A DNA stretch of 38,446 nucleotides from Bacteroides sp. (GCA_014802175.1 JAAVCU010000003.1:1-38446); one strand, 5' to 3'; positions 16,992 to 26,287 are shown, numbered from the stretch's first letter. Made by a program: numbers and translations. The notes: generated by a model from the sequence alone, not told the origin.

Positions 16992-19460
16992 ATGGGAAAT
17001 ATAGATGATTACAATATGGATCAGGATAGCATTGATCCGAAACTTATAAAGAAGATACGAAGAAACCAGACCGTGGTCAAATGGCTGTGGGTATCCTTTC
17101 TTAGCCTCGGAGCATTCATTTTTCTGTTTCTGCTCCTGATATACAACGGTGTGATCGGTTATATGCCCCCGATCGAAGAGCTTGAGGATCCGCACGATAA
17201 ACTTGCATCGCTCGTTTTCGCCTCAGACGGCACAACCGAGTTGGGCCGCTACTATTTCGGAGCGGGCAACCGTGTTTATACCGACTATGATGCCGTGTCG
17301 CCATACGTGATCAATGCGCTCGTCGCAACCGAGGATGTCCGCTTCAACGAACATTCCGGTATAGACTTCAAAGCGCTCGGACGAACCATGATCAAGACCG
17401 TGCTTATGGGCGACAAATCTTCCGGTGGTGCATCAACCATCACTCAGCAGCTTGCAAAACAGCTTTATTCTCAGCCTACAGGCAATATTTTCAAGCGCGC
17501 AATCCAGAAACCTATCGAATGGATGATCGCTGTGAAGCTCGAAAGATTCTATACCAAAGATGAGATCATCAATATGTATCTCAACCGTTTCGACTTCCTG
17601 AATAATGCCGTGGGTATCAAAACAGCCGCAAATGTATACTTCGGCAAAGAGCCGGGTGATCTCAAGGCTGAAGAGGCTGCATTGCTTGTGGGAATGCTCA
17701 AGAACCCGAGCTACTACAATCCTCTGCGCCATGAGGAGCGCGCCACAAATCGCCGAAACACCGTGATTGACCAGATGGTGAAAGCCGATTTCCTCACAGA
17801 GGAGGAGGGTGATTCACTAAAAGCTCTCCCTTTGACACTTGATTATCACAAAGTGGATCATAAGGAGGGAGGAGCACCTTATCTGCGCGAGGAGATACGC
17901 CGACTGATGACTGCAAAAAAACCGGTGGCACCTAAGCGCTCCGATTATAAATCGCTGATGGCATACCGCATCGCATGGGGTAATTACAACAGCGATTCCA
18001 CACAATGGGAGGAGAACCCGCTTTATGGCTGGATACTTAAAAATCCTAAACCGGATGGATCATACTATGACCTCTACACCGACGGTTTGAGAATCTACAC
18101 CACCATCGACACCCGGATGCAAAGCTACGCCGAGGAAGCAATCTATCAACATCTCGGCGGGTACCTGCAACCGGCTTTCGAGAATGAGAAAAAAGGTCAG
18201 CGCACAGGTCCCTACACCTCCAATTCCTCCGAGTTGAGCTATGAGGGCGTGCAGAAACTTATCCGCAATGCCGTTAAACAGACCGAGCGCTACCGCCTGA
18301 TGAAGCAGGCCGGACAAAGCGAGGATGAGATCGACAAGGCTTTCCACACTCCATACGAAATGGATGTGTTCGCATATATTAAGGAGACACGAAAGGAGAA
18401 TGGCAAGAGCATGACCAAGATCGTGCCGGGCACGAAGACAGTAACTATGTCACCCTACGATTCACTCCTATATATGAAGACTGTGCTCCGCACCGGTCTT
18501 ATGAGCATGGATCCTGTCACCGGCAATGTGAAGGCATACGTAGGAGGTCCCGACTTCGCCCACTTCCAATACGATATGGTAAGCCGCGGTAAGCGACAGA
18601 TCGGTTCTACGGCGAAGCCCTTCCTCTACACATTGGCAATGGAGCAGGATTTCACACCATGTTCCATGCTTTCCAACACTCAGCCGGTATTCGGCAACTG
18701 GGCGCCGAGAAACTCCGGCAGTGCGCGTGTAGGTGAAATGGTAGACCTACGCTGGGCTCTCACCAACTCCAACAACTGGATTTCAGCCCGCCTCGTAAAT
18801 GCACTCACTCCGGTAAGCCTTGCCAACAAGATGCGTATGTTTGGTATCACCGGTTTTATCGACCCCACACTCCCACTGGCGCTGGGAACCGTGGATGTAC
18901 CGGTCGGACAGATGGTGGCAGCTTACACCACTTTCGCCAACAAAGGTATCCGCGTAGACCCCGTATTCGTTACCCGCATCGAGGATAATCAAGGTAACCT
19001 TATATATTCGGCAGTGCCCCACCGCACGGAGGTCACTTCAGAAGATGCCTACTATAAGATACTGTCAATGCTGCTTAATGTAGTCGACAGTGGAACGGGT
19101 GCCAGCCTGCGCTCACGCTATAACATCTCCGCGGAGATGGGTGGAAAGACAGGTACCACTAACTCCAACTCCGACTCCTGGTTCATGGGCTTCACACCGC
19201 AGCTTGTAACCGGAGTGTGGGTCGGCGGTGAAGAGCGCTACATCCACTTCAACTCTATGGCGTTCGGACAAGGTGCGAGAGCGGCATTGCCTATCTACGG
19301 ATTATATATGCAGAAAGTGTATGCAGATCCGAAACTCCCCTACCGTCAGGATGCCCGTTTCAAGTTCCCGGATGATTACAATGCCTGCGCCGGAGAGCTC
19401 TCCACATACTCCGGAGGAGAAACTGTGGAAGAGGAAGCAGTGGAAGGCATTTTTGAGTAA
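16992..19460 (+). CDS. Class A penicillin-binding protein (PBP1A-like, transglycosylase/transpeptidase)
   Basis: 822 aa. A short cytosolic tail is followed by one membrane segment (WLWVSFLSLGAFIFLFLLLI, about residues 36-55). The GT51 glycosyltransferase domain has ATEDVRFNEHSGID with the catalytic Glu, and GGASTITQQLAKQL. The transpeptidase domain has the SxxK motif in IGSTAKPF (about residue 540), SNN in LTNSNNWIS, and KTGTTNSNSDSW. It polymerises and cross-links peptidoglycan in the periplasm. It ends in an acidic tail (ETVEEEAVEGIFE). Start ATG is 2 nt after the reductase stop. Confidence 0.97.
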   Translation: MGNIDDYNMDQDSIDPKLIKKIRRNQTVVKWLWVSFLSLGAFIFLFLLLIYNGVIGYMPPIEELEDPHDKLASLVFASDGTTELGRYYFGAGNRVYTDYDAVSPYVINALVATEDVRFNEHSGIDFKALGRTMIKTVLMGDKSSGGASTITQQLAKQLYSQPTGNIFKRAIQKPIEWMIAVKLERFYTKDEIINMYLNRFDFLNNAVGIKTAANVYFGKEPGDLKAEEAALLVGMLKNPSYYNPLRHEERATNRRNTVIDQMVKADFLTEEEGDSLKALPLTLDYHKVDHKEGGAPYLREEIRRLMTAKKPVAPKRSDYKSLMAYRIAWGNYNSDSTQWEENPLYGWILKNPKPDGSYYDLYTDGLRIYTTIDTRMQSYAEEAIYQHLGGYLQPAFENEKKGQRTGPYTSNSSELSYEGVQKLIRNAVKQTERYRLMKQAGQSEDEIDKAFHTPYEMDVFAYIKETRKENGKSMTKIVPGTKTVTMSPYDSLLYMKTVLRTGLMSMDPVTGNVKAYVGGPDFAHFQYDMVSRGKRQIGSTAKPFLYTLAMEQDFTPCSMLSNTQPVFGNWAPRNSGSARVGEMVDLRWALTNSNNWISARLVNALTPVSLANKMRMFGITGFIDPTLPLALGTVDVPVGQMVAAYTTFANKGIRVDPVFVTRIEDNQGNLIYSAVPHRTEVTSEDAYYKILSMLLNVVDSGTGASLRSRYNISAEMGGKTGTTNSNSDSWFMGFTPQLVTGVWVGGEERYIHFNSMAFGQGARAALPIYGLYMQKVYADPKLPYRQDARFKFPDDYNACAGELSTYSGGETVEEEAVEGIFE

Positions 19461-19525
19461 ATATCCCCTTCCGCAGGCTTAATCACGTCCAATTAAAGAA
19501 ATTTTTCATTATTCAGCGCAAAATA

Positions 19526-19557
19526 TTTGTGCGAGATGAAATTTATATCTATATTTA
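19526..19557 (+). promoter_or_regulatory. Promoter of the carboxyltransferase gene
   Basis: TTTG (19526-19529), 20-nt spacer, TATATTTA (19550-19557), one base off TAnnTTTG. It gives a leader of about 105 nt. That leader contains an inverted repeat, AAGTAAGTGTT (19588-19598) and AATACTTACTT (19633-19643), with a competing inner pairing TAAGTG/CACTTA. Confidence 0.65.
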
Positions 19558-19668
19558 CCGCAAAATATAATCACAATATAATTTCATAAGTAAGTGTTCA
19601 AAATTGTTTAATGCAAAAATCACTTAATTGGTAATACTTACTTAACGAAATTGTAAAACTTAACCACC

Positions 19669-21564
19669 ATGGCAAAGGTATTACAAATTAGAGATCTTAC
19701 CCTCCGCGACGGTCAGCAGTCGCTGTTCGCCACTCGTATGAAACAGGAGAATATCGACAAACTTCTCCCCCTCTACCGTGAGGCTAAATTTTATATTATG
19801 GAGGTCTGGGGCGGTGCCGTTCCCGACTCTGTGATGCGTTATCTCGGTGAATCACCCTGGGATCGTCTGCGTGCATGCTCAAAAGAGATGAAAGGTATCT
19901 CTCTTCTCTCTGCTCTCTCTCGCGGTCGTAACCTCTTCGGATATGTTCCTTATCCCGACTATGTGCTCGAAGGTTTCTATAAGAAAGCTATCGAAAACGG
20001 TCTTAACGTCATGCGTATATTCGACGCCCTGAATGATATCGACAACATCAAGGAGTCAGTGAAGATGATCAACGCACTCGACGGAATCGCCGATACTGCT
20101 GTCTGCTATACAGTAGACCCCAAAGACGAACCCGTTGAGGCTCCCAAGAAAAAAGGATTCTTCGCTAAACTTTTCGGAAGCAAGGAAACTCCCGTTGTTC
20201 ACGAGAAGATCTTTACAGATGAATATTTCGTGAATAAGGCCAAGGAGATGGAATCTTTAGGAGCCAAGATGATTACACTTAAAGATATGGCAGGTCTCGT
20301 AAACCCGTCACGCATCTTCTCTCTCATGCCCAAGCTGAAACAGGCGTTGAAAGTGCCTGTTGATTTCCACACCCATTGCACACCCGGTTACGGTCTTGCA
20401 TCGGTGCTCACTGCAATCATCAAGGGCGTTGACATCGTTGACACCAACATCTGGTGGTTCGGTGGTGGTTCTGCCGCTCCTGCAATTGAGCTTGTATGGA
20501 TCTTCTGCCAGAAACTCGGCATCGAGATGGCTGTGAATATGGACGCTGTTGCCAAGATCCGTAAGGAACTCGTTGAAGCCCGCAGAGCTTTGGCAGACTT
20601 CGACCTCAACAAAGATAAATGGCCGAACGATTTCGACGAGTATTATGCCAAGATGCCTGCAGAGATCAATGCAGAATTTGATCGTGCCATCGAAGCAGCA
20701 ACAGAGAACAACGAAGCGGCTCTTCTTGATGCTTGCCACAAGATCGAGGCATACTTCGGATTCCCGAAACCCAACGAACTCGTTAAGAATGCAGAGGTGC
20801 CCGGCGGTATGTACTCCAACATGGTTGCCAATCTCCGCGCTCTCAAGGCAGAGGACGTTCTCGACGAAGCAATGGCCCTTATCCCGAAGGTGCGTCGTGA
20901 TGCAGGTTTGGTGCCTCTGGTTACACCTACCAGCCAGATCGTAGGTTCTCAGGCAGTGGCTCTTGCCCTCGACCGTCGCAAAGGTGCGGCCGACTACTCA
21001 AACAAGAACAATCAGTTCATCTCACTCGTAAAGGGTGAATACGGTCACACACCGGTTGCGATCGACCCCGCATTCCGCGAGCAGATCACAGGAGTTGCTG
21101 AGGAGCGTCCTTACGACACATCTTCATTCCGCGAGCCCAACAATCCGGAACTTCCCGAATTCGGTGGAGTGAAATTGGCTCAGGACGAAGAAGAGTTCCT
21201 TCTCCTCGAACTTCTCCCCTCTGTGGCCAACACATTCCTCAAAAACAAGCGTAAAGCAGAATTCGAGGCTAAACAGGCAGCCAATAACCCTGCCGAAGCT
21301 GAGAAAGCACCCGAGGCCAAAGCTGAGGCTGCCCCCCAGGAAGAGATCACCGGTCGCGTGTTCTGCGCACCGATGGGTGGCACAATCATCGAACTTCTCG
21401 CCAAACCGGGTCAGACAGTCAAAATGGGCGATCTCCTTCTCGTTTACGAAGCAATGAAGATGGAAAATGACCTCGCAACCGACATCGAAGGCACCATCAA
21501 ACGCTTCCTCGTTAAAGAGGGCGACGTAATCGCTACAAACCAGCCCCTCGTAGAATTCGAGTAA
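19669..21564 (+). CDS. Biotin-dependent carboxyltransferase / oxaloacetate decarboxylase alpha-like (OadA/PycB)
   Basis: 631 aa. The N-terminal TIM barrel (HMGL-like) has IRDLTLRDGQQSLFATR, the Lys-bearing LKDMAGLV and the metal motif FHTHCTPGYG. A PYC/OADA helical domain follows. An Ala/Pro/Glu-rich linker (about residues 535-570) leads to a biotinyl domain with the biotin-Lys motif EAMKMEND. It moves CO2 between biotin and pyruvate/oxaloacetate. No biotin carboxylase or sodium-pump membrane subunit lies nearby, so the partner, and thus direction, is open. An insertion after CYTVDPKDEPVEAP, rich in Lys and Phe (KKKGFFAKLFGSK), is not in classical OadA and could be a surface or membrane-touching loop. 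Monocistronic with its own promoter and terminator. Confidence 0.88.
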   Translation: MAKVLQIRDLTLRDGQQSLFATRMKQENIDKLLPLYREAKFYIMEVWGGAVPDSVMRYLGESPWDRLRACSKEMKGISLLSALSRGRNLFGYVPYPDYVLEGFYKKAIENGLNVMRIFDALNDIDNIKESVKMINALDGIADTAVCYTVDPKDEPVEAPKKKGFFAKLFGSKETPVVHEKIFTDEYFVNKAKEMESLGAKMITLKDMAGLVNPSRIFSLMPKLKQALKVPVDFHTHCTPGYGLASVLTAIIKGVDIVDTNIWWFGGGSAAPAIELVWIFCQKLGIEMAVNMDAVAKIRKELVEARRALADFDLNKDKWPNDFDEYYAKMPAEINAEFDRAIEAATENNEAALLDACHKIEAYFGFPKPNELVKNAEVPGGMYSNMVANLRALKAEDVLDEAMALIPKVRRDAGLVPLVTPTSQIVGSQAVALALDRRKGAADYSNKNNQFISLVKGEYGHTPVAIDPAFREQITGVAEERPYDTSSFREPNNPELPEFGGVKLAQDEEEFLLLELLPSVANTFLKNKRKAEFEAKQAANNPAEAEKAPEAKAEAAPQEEITGRVFCAPMGGTIIELLAKPGQTVKMGDLLLVYEAMKMENDLATDIEGTIKRFLVKEGDVIATNQPLVEFE

Positions 21565-21589
21565 AAAAATACAGGGAATTACCCCTTAC

Positions 21590-21633
21590 AGATAAAATGG
21601 AGTCGCTTCACAACGGCTCCATTTTATCTTTTC
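21590..21633 (+). terminator. Rho-independent terminator of the carboxyltransferase gene
   Basis: Arms AGATAAAATGGAG and CTCCATTTTATCT, extendable by three inner pairs, then TTTTC. It starts 26 nt after the stop codon. Confidence 0.88.
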
Positions 21634-21635
21634 AT

Positions 21636-21666
21636 TTTGTCATGTCGGAAAAAAGTGTTAACTTTG
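21636..21666 (+). promoter_or_regulatory. Bacteroidota-type promoter for rpmE2
   Basis: TTTG (21636-21639), 19-nt spacer, TAACTTTG (21659-21666): an exact match to the consensus. It begins right behind the upstream terminator and gives a leader of about 60 nt. Confidence 0.85.
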
Positions 21667-21674
21667 CAAGCCAT

Positions 21675-21697
21675 TTGACGGGATCGCGACCTGTCAA
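21675..21697 (+). promoter_or_regulatory. Hairpin in the rpmE2 leader, possible L31 autoregulatory element
   Basis: TTGACGGG pairs with CCTGTCAA (8 bp, one G-U) around a 7-nt loop ATCGCGA. It sits just after the expected transcription start and 37 nt before the ATG. L31 genes in several phyla have leader structures that bind L31; whether this is one is inference. Confidence 0.4.
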
Positions 21698-21734
21698 GAA
21701 TAACTATTAACAAATTAACTGCAGTATTACTACA

Positions 21735-21989
21735 ATGAAAAAAGACATTCATCCCAAAGAATACCGCGAGGTAGTATTCAAAGATATGTCTAACGACGAG
21801 ATTTTCATCACCCGTTCTACGGTTGCATCTCGTGAGACTATCGAAATCGACGGCAAAGAGTATCCTCTTGTAAAACTTGAGATCACCAGTGCTTCTCACC
21901 CCTTCTTCACAGGAAAGCAGAAGCTCGTCGATACAGCTGGACGTGTGGACAAATTCCGCAACCGTTACGGCAACCGCACAAAGAAATAA
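21735..21989 (+). CDS. rpmE2: 50S ribosomal protein L31 type B
   Basis: 84 aa. [17 protein letters not shown] and [21 protein letters not shown] are the L31 signatures. It lacks the CxxC zinc ligands, so it is the zinc-free type B form (about 80-90 aa). It bridges the large and small subunits. It is a single gene between a perfect promoter and a strong bidirectional terminator. Confidence 0.97.
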   Translation: MKKDIHPKEYREVVFKDMSNDEIFITRSTVASRETIEIDGKEYPLVKLEITSASHPFFTGKQKLVDTAGRVDKFRNRYGNRTKK

Positions 21990-21990
21990 T

Positions 21991-22052
21991 TCAACCGTGC
22001 ATAAAAAAAGAGTTCTGAATTTCTTCGGAACTCTTTTTTTATGCACGGTTGA
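21991..22052. terminator. Bidirectional terminator between rpmE2 and mdh
   Basis: Perfect 25-bp arms, with AAAAAAAGAGTTC on the left and GAACTCTTTTTTT on the right, around a 12-nt loop. Seven A and seven T within the stem let it act in both directions for the convergent genes. Confidence 0.93.
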
Positions 22053-22074
22053 TAAATTCAGGCTATTGATAATT

Positions 22075-23073
22075 TCAGAGATTGGGGTTAATCTCACTCC
22101 AATCTGAGATGGGAGGCATGATACCAAGCTCAATCACCTCATCGCGAAGTTCACAAAGATGTTTGTAGCTCTTATCCAACTCCCTCTCCTCTTCAGGAGT
22201 GCCGCTAACCGGCTGGACTGTGACTCCATTCTTGTCAATGGTTGTCTCCATAGCCATCATGATATGACTGAATCGGTCATTGTTCACGTATGTGCCCACT
22301 GGCCAACGGAACATCGGACCTCCCATGGCAGCCTCTATCATCTCTATCGAGAGATATGCCGGACTCTGGAATGAACTTCTGCCACGAAGCTCGATAATTC
22401 TCTTTCCACCCTGGATCACTCGCTGCTTAAGATCCTCCCAAGCCTCTTTGGTAAGTGGCTCAGTCCCGATAAAGTCTACCAGCGGTTTACCGTTTACCTT
22501 GGCCGTAGATGCAAACACAGCCATCTGCTCACCGTGACCGCCATACGTGCGGCAGTTAACTATATTATCCGGGTCAACATTTAGCTGCTTTGAAAGCTCA
22601 TTGCGCAGACGCGTACTGTCGAGCGCTGCAAGCGTAGAGACCTGACTCGGTTTCAGACCACTGTAAAGCAGAGTAATCAGACCAGTTATATCAGCCGGAT
22701 TGAATATCACCACGATATGCTTTACGTCGGGGCAATACTTCCTGACATTCTTACCGAACTCCTCGGCGATCTCTGCATTTCCTTTCAGAAGATCCTCGCG
22801 AGTCATACCGGCTTTACGCGCGGCACCTCCGGAATTGACAATGTATTTGGCATCCTTCAATGCCTCCGCTATGTCGGTGGTAAACGTAAGATTAAGGCCT
22901 TCAAAACCGCATTGTTTAAGCTCCTCAGCCACACCTTCCAGTCCGGGACCATAAGGGTCATACAGACAGATATTCGGAGTCAGACCCTTCATTATGGCAG
23001 TTTGCGCCATATTGCTACCGATCATGCCGGCAGCTCCAATAATGACAAGCTTGTCATTCGATAGGTAATTCAT
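22075..23073 (-). CDS. mdh: Malate dehydrogenase
   Basis: 332 aa, NAD-dependent Rossmann fold (IIGAAGMIGSNMAQ). The substrate-binding arginines are in AARKAGMTREDL and DSTRLRNELSK, and the catalytic His is in TYGGHGEQM. It interconverts malate and oxaloacetate. In Bacteroidales this serves the reductive branch to fumarate and succinate, working with the oxaloacetate/pyruvate carboxyl-transfer enzyme encoded on the other strand about 0.5 kb away. Single gene; no clear promoter in the 205-nt gap above it. Confidence 0.95.
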   Translation of the reverse strand: MNYLSNDKLVIIGAAGMIGSNMAQTAIMKGLTPNICLYDPYGPGLEGVAEELKQCGFEGLNLTFTTDIAEALKDAKYIVNSGGAARKAGMTREDLLKGNAEIAEEFGKNVRKYCPDVKHIVVIFNPADITGLITLLYSGLKPSQVSTLAALDSTRLRNELSKQLNVDPDNIVNCRTYGGHGEQMAVFASTAKVNGKPLVDFIGTEPLTKEAWEDLKQRVIQGGKRIIELRGRSSFQSPAYLSIEMIEAAMGGPMFRWPVGTYVNNDRFSHIMMAMETTIDKNGVTVQPVSGTPEEERELDKSYKHLCELRDEVIELGIMPPISDWSEINPNL

Positions 23074-23171
23074 AATATTAATAATTTAAATCTCTATTGC
23101 CTTACATCAAACTCTTACTCATCCCTCTCCTCCACTCTTAATATTCAACAAACTCCTAAACACCATAGTTC

Positions 23172-23217
23172 AAAAATTAATGTCCGCTAACCCAAACCGG
23201 ATAGCGGACATTAATTT
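23172..23217 (-). terminator. Terminator downstream of the TlpA-like gene
   Basis: Arms AAATTAATGTCCGCT and AGCGGACATTAATTT (15 bp) around a 14-nt loop, followed on the minus strand by a U-rich run. It ends the rho-aroC-radical SAM-TlpA direction of transcription. Confidence 0.85.
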
Positions 23218-23278
23218 ATCAGAATTACCATATAAAGCCTGATAGAGAAAACTCCATTACAAGCTGAATTTCTCTCGA

Positions 23279-24373
23279 TTATTTCCCATTGATAAGTTTA
23301 GCGAGAGTATCGAAGAAAGAGGGATTCTCACCAACGGTAACATTCGCAATCTTACCCTCGGGGCTAACTATAACCTTTGTCGGGAAACCTGTCACACCAT
23401 AGTCTGCGAGGATATTGGTGCCTTCCGGATTGTATACATTCACCCACGGAAGCTGATATTTCTCAACACCCTTGCGCCAGTTTGCCTCCGGTTCGTTGCA
23501 ATCCACACCTATGATCTCAAGCTCAGGCTGATACTGCTCGTAAGCATCCTTGAGTTTAGGGAAACCTTTGATGCACCATCCGCACCAGCTTCCCCAGAAA
23601 TCAATGATGACCCATTTACCGCGATAATCGGAAAGTTTGATATCCTTACCTTCGAGATTCTTCAACGTGAAATCGGGCGCATCATAAGTGCCTGACTGCA
23701 TAGCCTCCAACTTACGTTCAGCAGCGAGCTCGCGCTCCACACTGTTTTTCTGCACCTCCACCATCGGATAAAGAATCGAAGACTTCAATGCTTCAGGAAT
23801 GGCATTATAAGCAGCTAAGAAATCATCGCCCTCAAGATTGAGCACAGCATACAGCGAAGCGGGATTGTCAGGGTTCGCCGCGATATAATTCTTGAACATC
23901 TCGGCATATTCGTTACGTTTAGCCTCCATGGCGCTCTGATTCACCGGCTGGGTGGTGGCGAGTGTGCGATATTCCTCTACTATGACATCGCCTCGGTTCT
24001 TAAGATCCGATATAGCTGTCATCAGCGGCGTTCCCGAAGCTGTATATTTCAATGGGTCGAGGGAGGTAACATCAACCTCCACGTTTTCGCCCGGTTGAGC
24101 ATAGACCAAAACAGCGCGACGCTCTACAGGGATAATAAACTGCACAGGCTCCTCGATCTTGAAATCGATATTCAATACACCGTTCACCAACTTCACTGAA
24201 TCTACTGCCGGTTTCGAACGTTCTGAAGCCGGTTTTGTCTGCTCATTGATAAGCTGACGATAAACGGTGTAATAACCATCCTGCGTACCGGCAGGCATCT
24301 TAACCGTAACATCAGCCATAGTCATGCCTGATGCTCCCAAAGCCACAAGTGTGGCAGCCAATATTCTTTTCAT
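23279..24373 (-). CDS. TlpA-like thioredoxin-fold protein with DUF4369-like N-terminus, exported
   Basis: 364 aa. Signal peptide MKRILAATLVALGASGMTMA. Residues ~21-120 are a beta-rich DUF4369-like domain, then a helical linker. From ~225 comes a TlpA/AhpC-type thioredoxin domain with the redox motif WCGWC and the cis-Pro loop TGFPTKV. It probably acts as a periplasmic or envelope thiol-disulfide oxidoreductase. Such proteins are expanded in Bacteroidales and their partners are mostly unknown. It lies 37 nt after the radical SAM gene. Confidence 0.92.
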   Translation of the reverse strand: MKRILAATLVALGASGMTMADVTVKMPAGTQDGYYTVYRQLINEQTKPASERSKPAVDSVKLVNGVLNIDFKIEEPVQFIIPVERRAVLVYAQPGENVEVDVTSLDPLKYTASGTPLMTAISDLKNRGDVIVEEYRTLATTQPVNQSAMEAKRNEYAEMFKNYIAANPDNPASLYAVLNLEGDDFLAAYNAIPEALKSSILYPMVEVQKNSVERELAAERKLEAMQSGTYDAPDFTLKNLEGKDIKLSDYRGKWVIIDFWGSWCGWCIKGFPKLKDAYEQYQPELEIIGVDCNEPEANWRKGVEKYQLPWVNVYNPEGTNILADYGVTGFPTKVIVSPEGKIANVTVGENPSFFDTLAKLINGK

Positions 24374-24410
24374 TGTTATCTTATTTTATCTTATTTTATA
24401 CATTAGAATT

Positions 24411-25304
24411 CTATTCTTTAGACAATCTGGAGCGCAGAAGGTTTACAAACTCGTAATTCTTCATACCCCACTTCGGTGCGAGGACACGTGCCGGTGGAGA
24501 ACTTGCCAGAAAACGCTCTATCGCAATGTTACGTGGCACTAATTTAATAATTCTTATGCACAACTCAATGTAATCCTCAACATTAAACAGACTCACTGTC
24601 AATTCTCCGTCTGCCATCATTCGTGCCAACGGTGTGGAGCTCAACACCTGTAGATGGTGCAGCTTGATCGATTCAATCGGTAAGGCAACAGCCCTGCGCA
24701 CTGTGGTCAGCACCATCTCTTCATCCTCTCCGGGCAAACCGGCTATAAGATGTAAACCTACAGAGATACCTGCACTGTGCAATCGCTCCACCGCATCTTC
24801 TACATCTCGCCATTTATGCCCCCGGTTTATCACCTTCAGAGTTGAATCATGACTCGTTTCAGCCCCGATTTCCACAATCACCGGCTTCTCCCGATTAAGT
24901 CTTGACAACATCGAGACTACATCGTCGGGTAATGTATCCGGTCGCGTACCGATGATCAGTCCAACCACGCCATCTACACCCAATGCCTCGCGATACATTC
25001 GCTCCAGCTCCGACACAGGTCTGCCGAATGTATTACTGAAAGATTGAAAATAGGCAAGATACTTCATCTTTGGGTATTTCCTTGCAAAAAACCTCTTCCC
25101 CTCTTCCAATTGCGACACAATATCGCCGTGATTGAAACAATAACCGGGGGTGAACGATGTGTTGTCACAATAGATGCAACCCCCTCTACCGATTGTGCCA
25201 TCGCGATTCGGGCAAGAGAAACCGGCATTCACCGAAATCTTCTGCACCTTCTCACCGGGAAATTTTTCCCGCATATATTCCGCAAAATCCTTATACATTG
25301 TCAT
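24411..25304 (-). CDS. TIGR01212 family radical SAM protein (YhcC-like)
   Basis: 297 aa. The cluster motif is in GFSCPNRDGTIGRGGCIYCD, with Cys spacing CX9-10CXXC as in the Elp3-like YhcC group, followed by FQSFSNTF and VGLIIGTRPDTLPDDV. It binds a 4Fe-4S cluster and SAM; the substrate is not established. The first 14 nt overlap the 3' end of aroC, so the two are co-translated. Confidence 0.92.
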   Translation of the reverse strand: MTMYKDFAEYMREKFPGEKVQKISVNAGFSCPNRDGTIGRGGCIYCDNTSFTPGYCFNHGDIVSQLEEGKRFFARKYPKMKYLAYFQSFSNTFGRPVSELERMYREALGVDGVVGLIIGTRPDTLPDDVVSMLSRLNREKPVIVEIGAETSHDSTLKVINRGHKWRDVEDAVERLHSAGISVGLHLIAGLPGEDEEMVLTTVRRAVALPIESIKLHHLQVLSSTPLARMMADGELTVSLFNVEDYIELCIRIIKLVPRNIAIERFLASSPPARVLAPKWGMKNYEFVNLLRSRLSKE

Positions 25305-26271
25305 GCCATTGAATGCGCATCAGATCAGCGACAGCTAATAAAGCCATCGCCTCCACTACTGCCACACCGCGCACCGCCACACAGGGATCATGACGCCCCT
25401 TTGGGTCAATCACCACCCTATCGCCGGCTGCATCGATTGTTTCAACCTGCTGCATCAACGTTGGTGTCGGCTTGAAGTAGACCTTAAAGTTAACAGGCAT
25501 ACCATTCGATATTCCTCCTTGAATGCCACCGGAATGATTCGCATTGAAACTCACCTTCCCGGTTGCCGCGTCAATAAAGGACACATCAAGGCTCTGACTA
25601 CCCAACATTTCAGCTGCTTTAGCACCATCGCCATACTCAAAAGCCTTGACAGCATTTATCGACATCATGGCAGCAGCCAATCGCGATGAGAGCTTATCGA
25701 ACACAGGCTCACCAACACCTACGGGCAACCCTTCTATCAATCCGCTTACAATCGCGCCGGTGCTGTCTCCTTTTGAAGCAGTGTCTGCAATATTATTTGT
25801 TTCGATCAACCCGGCGCTAACCTTGATCCCGAAAGTTTCGAGCCATTGACGGCATATTGCTCCCCCTACAACCCAGTTGACCGTTTCACGCGCACTGGCT
25901 CTCCCTCCTCCCCGGAAATCATGCACACCATATTTCTTATAATAAGTGTAATCAGCATGATTCGGACGGAACTTCTCCTGATAACCTGCATAATCTGCGG
26001 AATGTGCATCGCAATTGCGGATTATGAAACCGATCGGAGAACCCAATGTCAACCCCTCATCCGTTATACCCGACAAGATCTCAACCTTATCAGGCTCCCT
26101 GCGGGCGGAAGTGTTAGGCTGCCGCCCCGGAGCGCGACGGTCAAGCTCCTCCTGCACACGCTGCCGGTCTATCTGTACGCGCGAGGGCATTCCGTCAAGA
26201 ATGCCCCCCATCGCAGGCCCGTGACTTTCACCGAAAGTAGTAAGCCTTATATATTTTCCGAATGTGTTCAT
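25291..26271 (-). CDS. aroC: Chorismate synthase
   Basis: 326 aa, slightly short for the family (about 350-360) but with both ends recognisable. It starts MNTFGKYIRLTTFGESHGPA and contains HSADYAGYQEKFRPNHADYTYY, DFRGGGRASARETV, GGIQGGISNG and KGRHDPCVAVRGVAVVEAM. It forms chorismate from EPSP using reduced FMN, the last step of the shikimate route. It lies 68 nt after rho with a perfect palindrome between them. Confidence 0.97.
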   Translation of the reverse strand: MNTFGKYIRLTTFGESHGPAMGGILDGMPSRVQIDRQRVQEELDRRAPGRQPNTSARREPDKVEILSGITDEGLTLGSPIGFIIRNCDAHSADYAGYQEKFRPNHADYTYYKKYGVHDFRGGGRASARETVNWVVGGAICRQWLETFGIKVSAGLIETNNIADTASKGDSTGAIVSGLIEGLPVGVGEPVFDKLSSRLAAAMMSINAVKAFEYGDGAKAAEMLGSQSLDVSFIDAATGKVSFNANHSGGIQGGISNGMPVNFKVYFKPTPTLMQQVETIDAAGDRVVIDPKGRHDPCVAVRGVAVVEAMALLAVADLMRIQWHDNV

Positions 26272-26287
26272 CAGAAATGTTATTCAT

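Noticed and set aside
19228-19482. 84-aa plus-strand ORF overlapping the end of the PBP gene
   Set aside because: Out-of-frame shadow; no conserved motif and it overlaps well-conserved PBP coding sequence.
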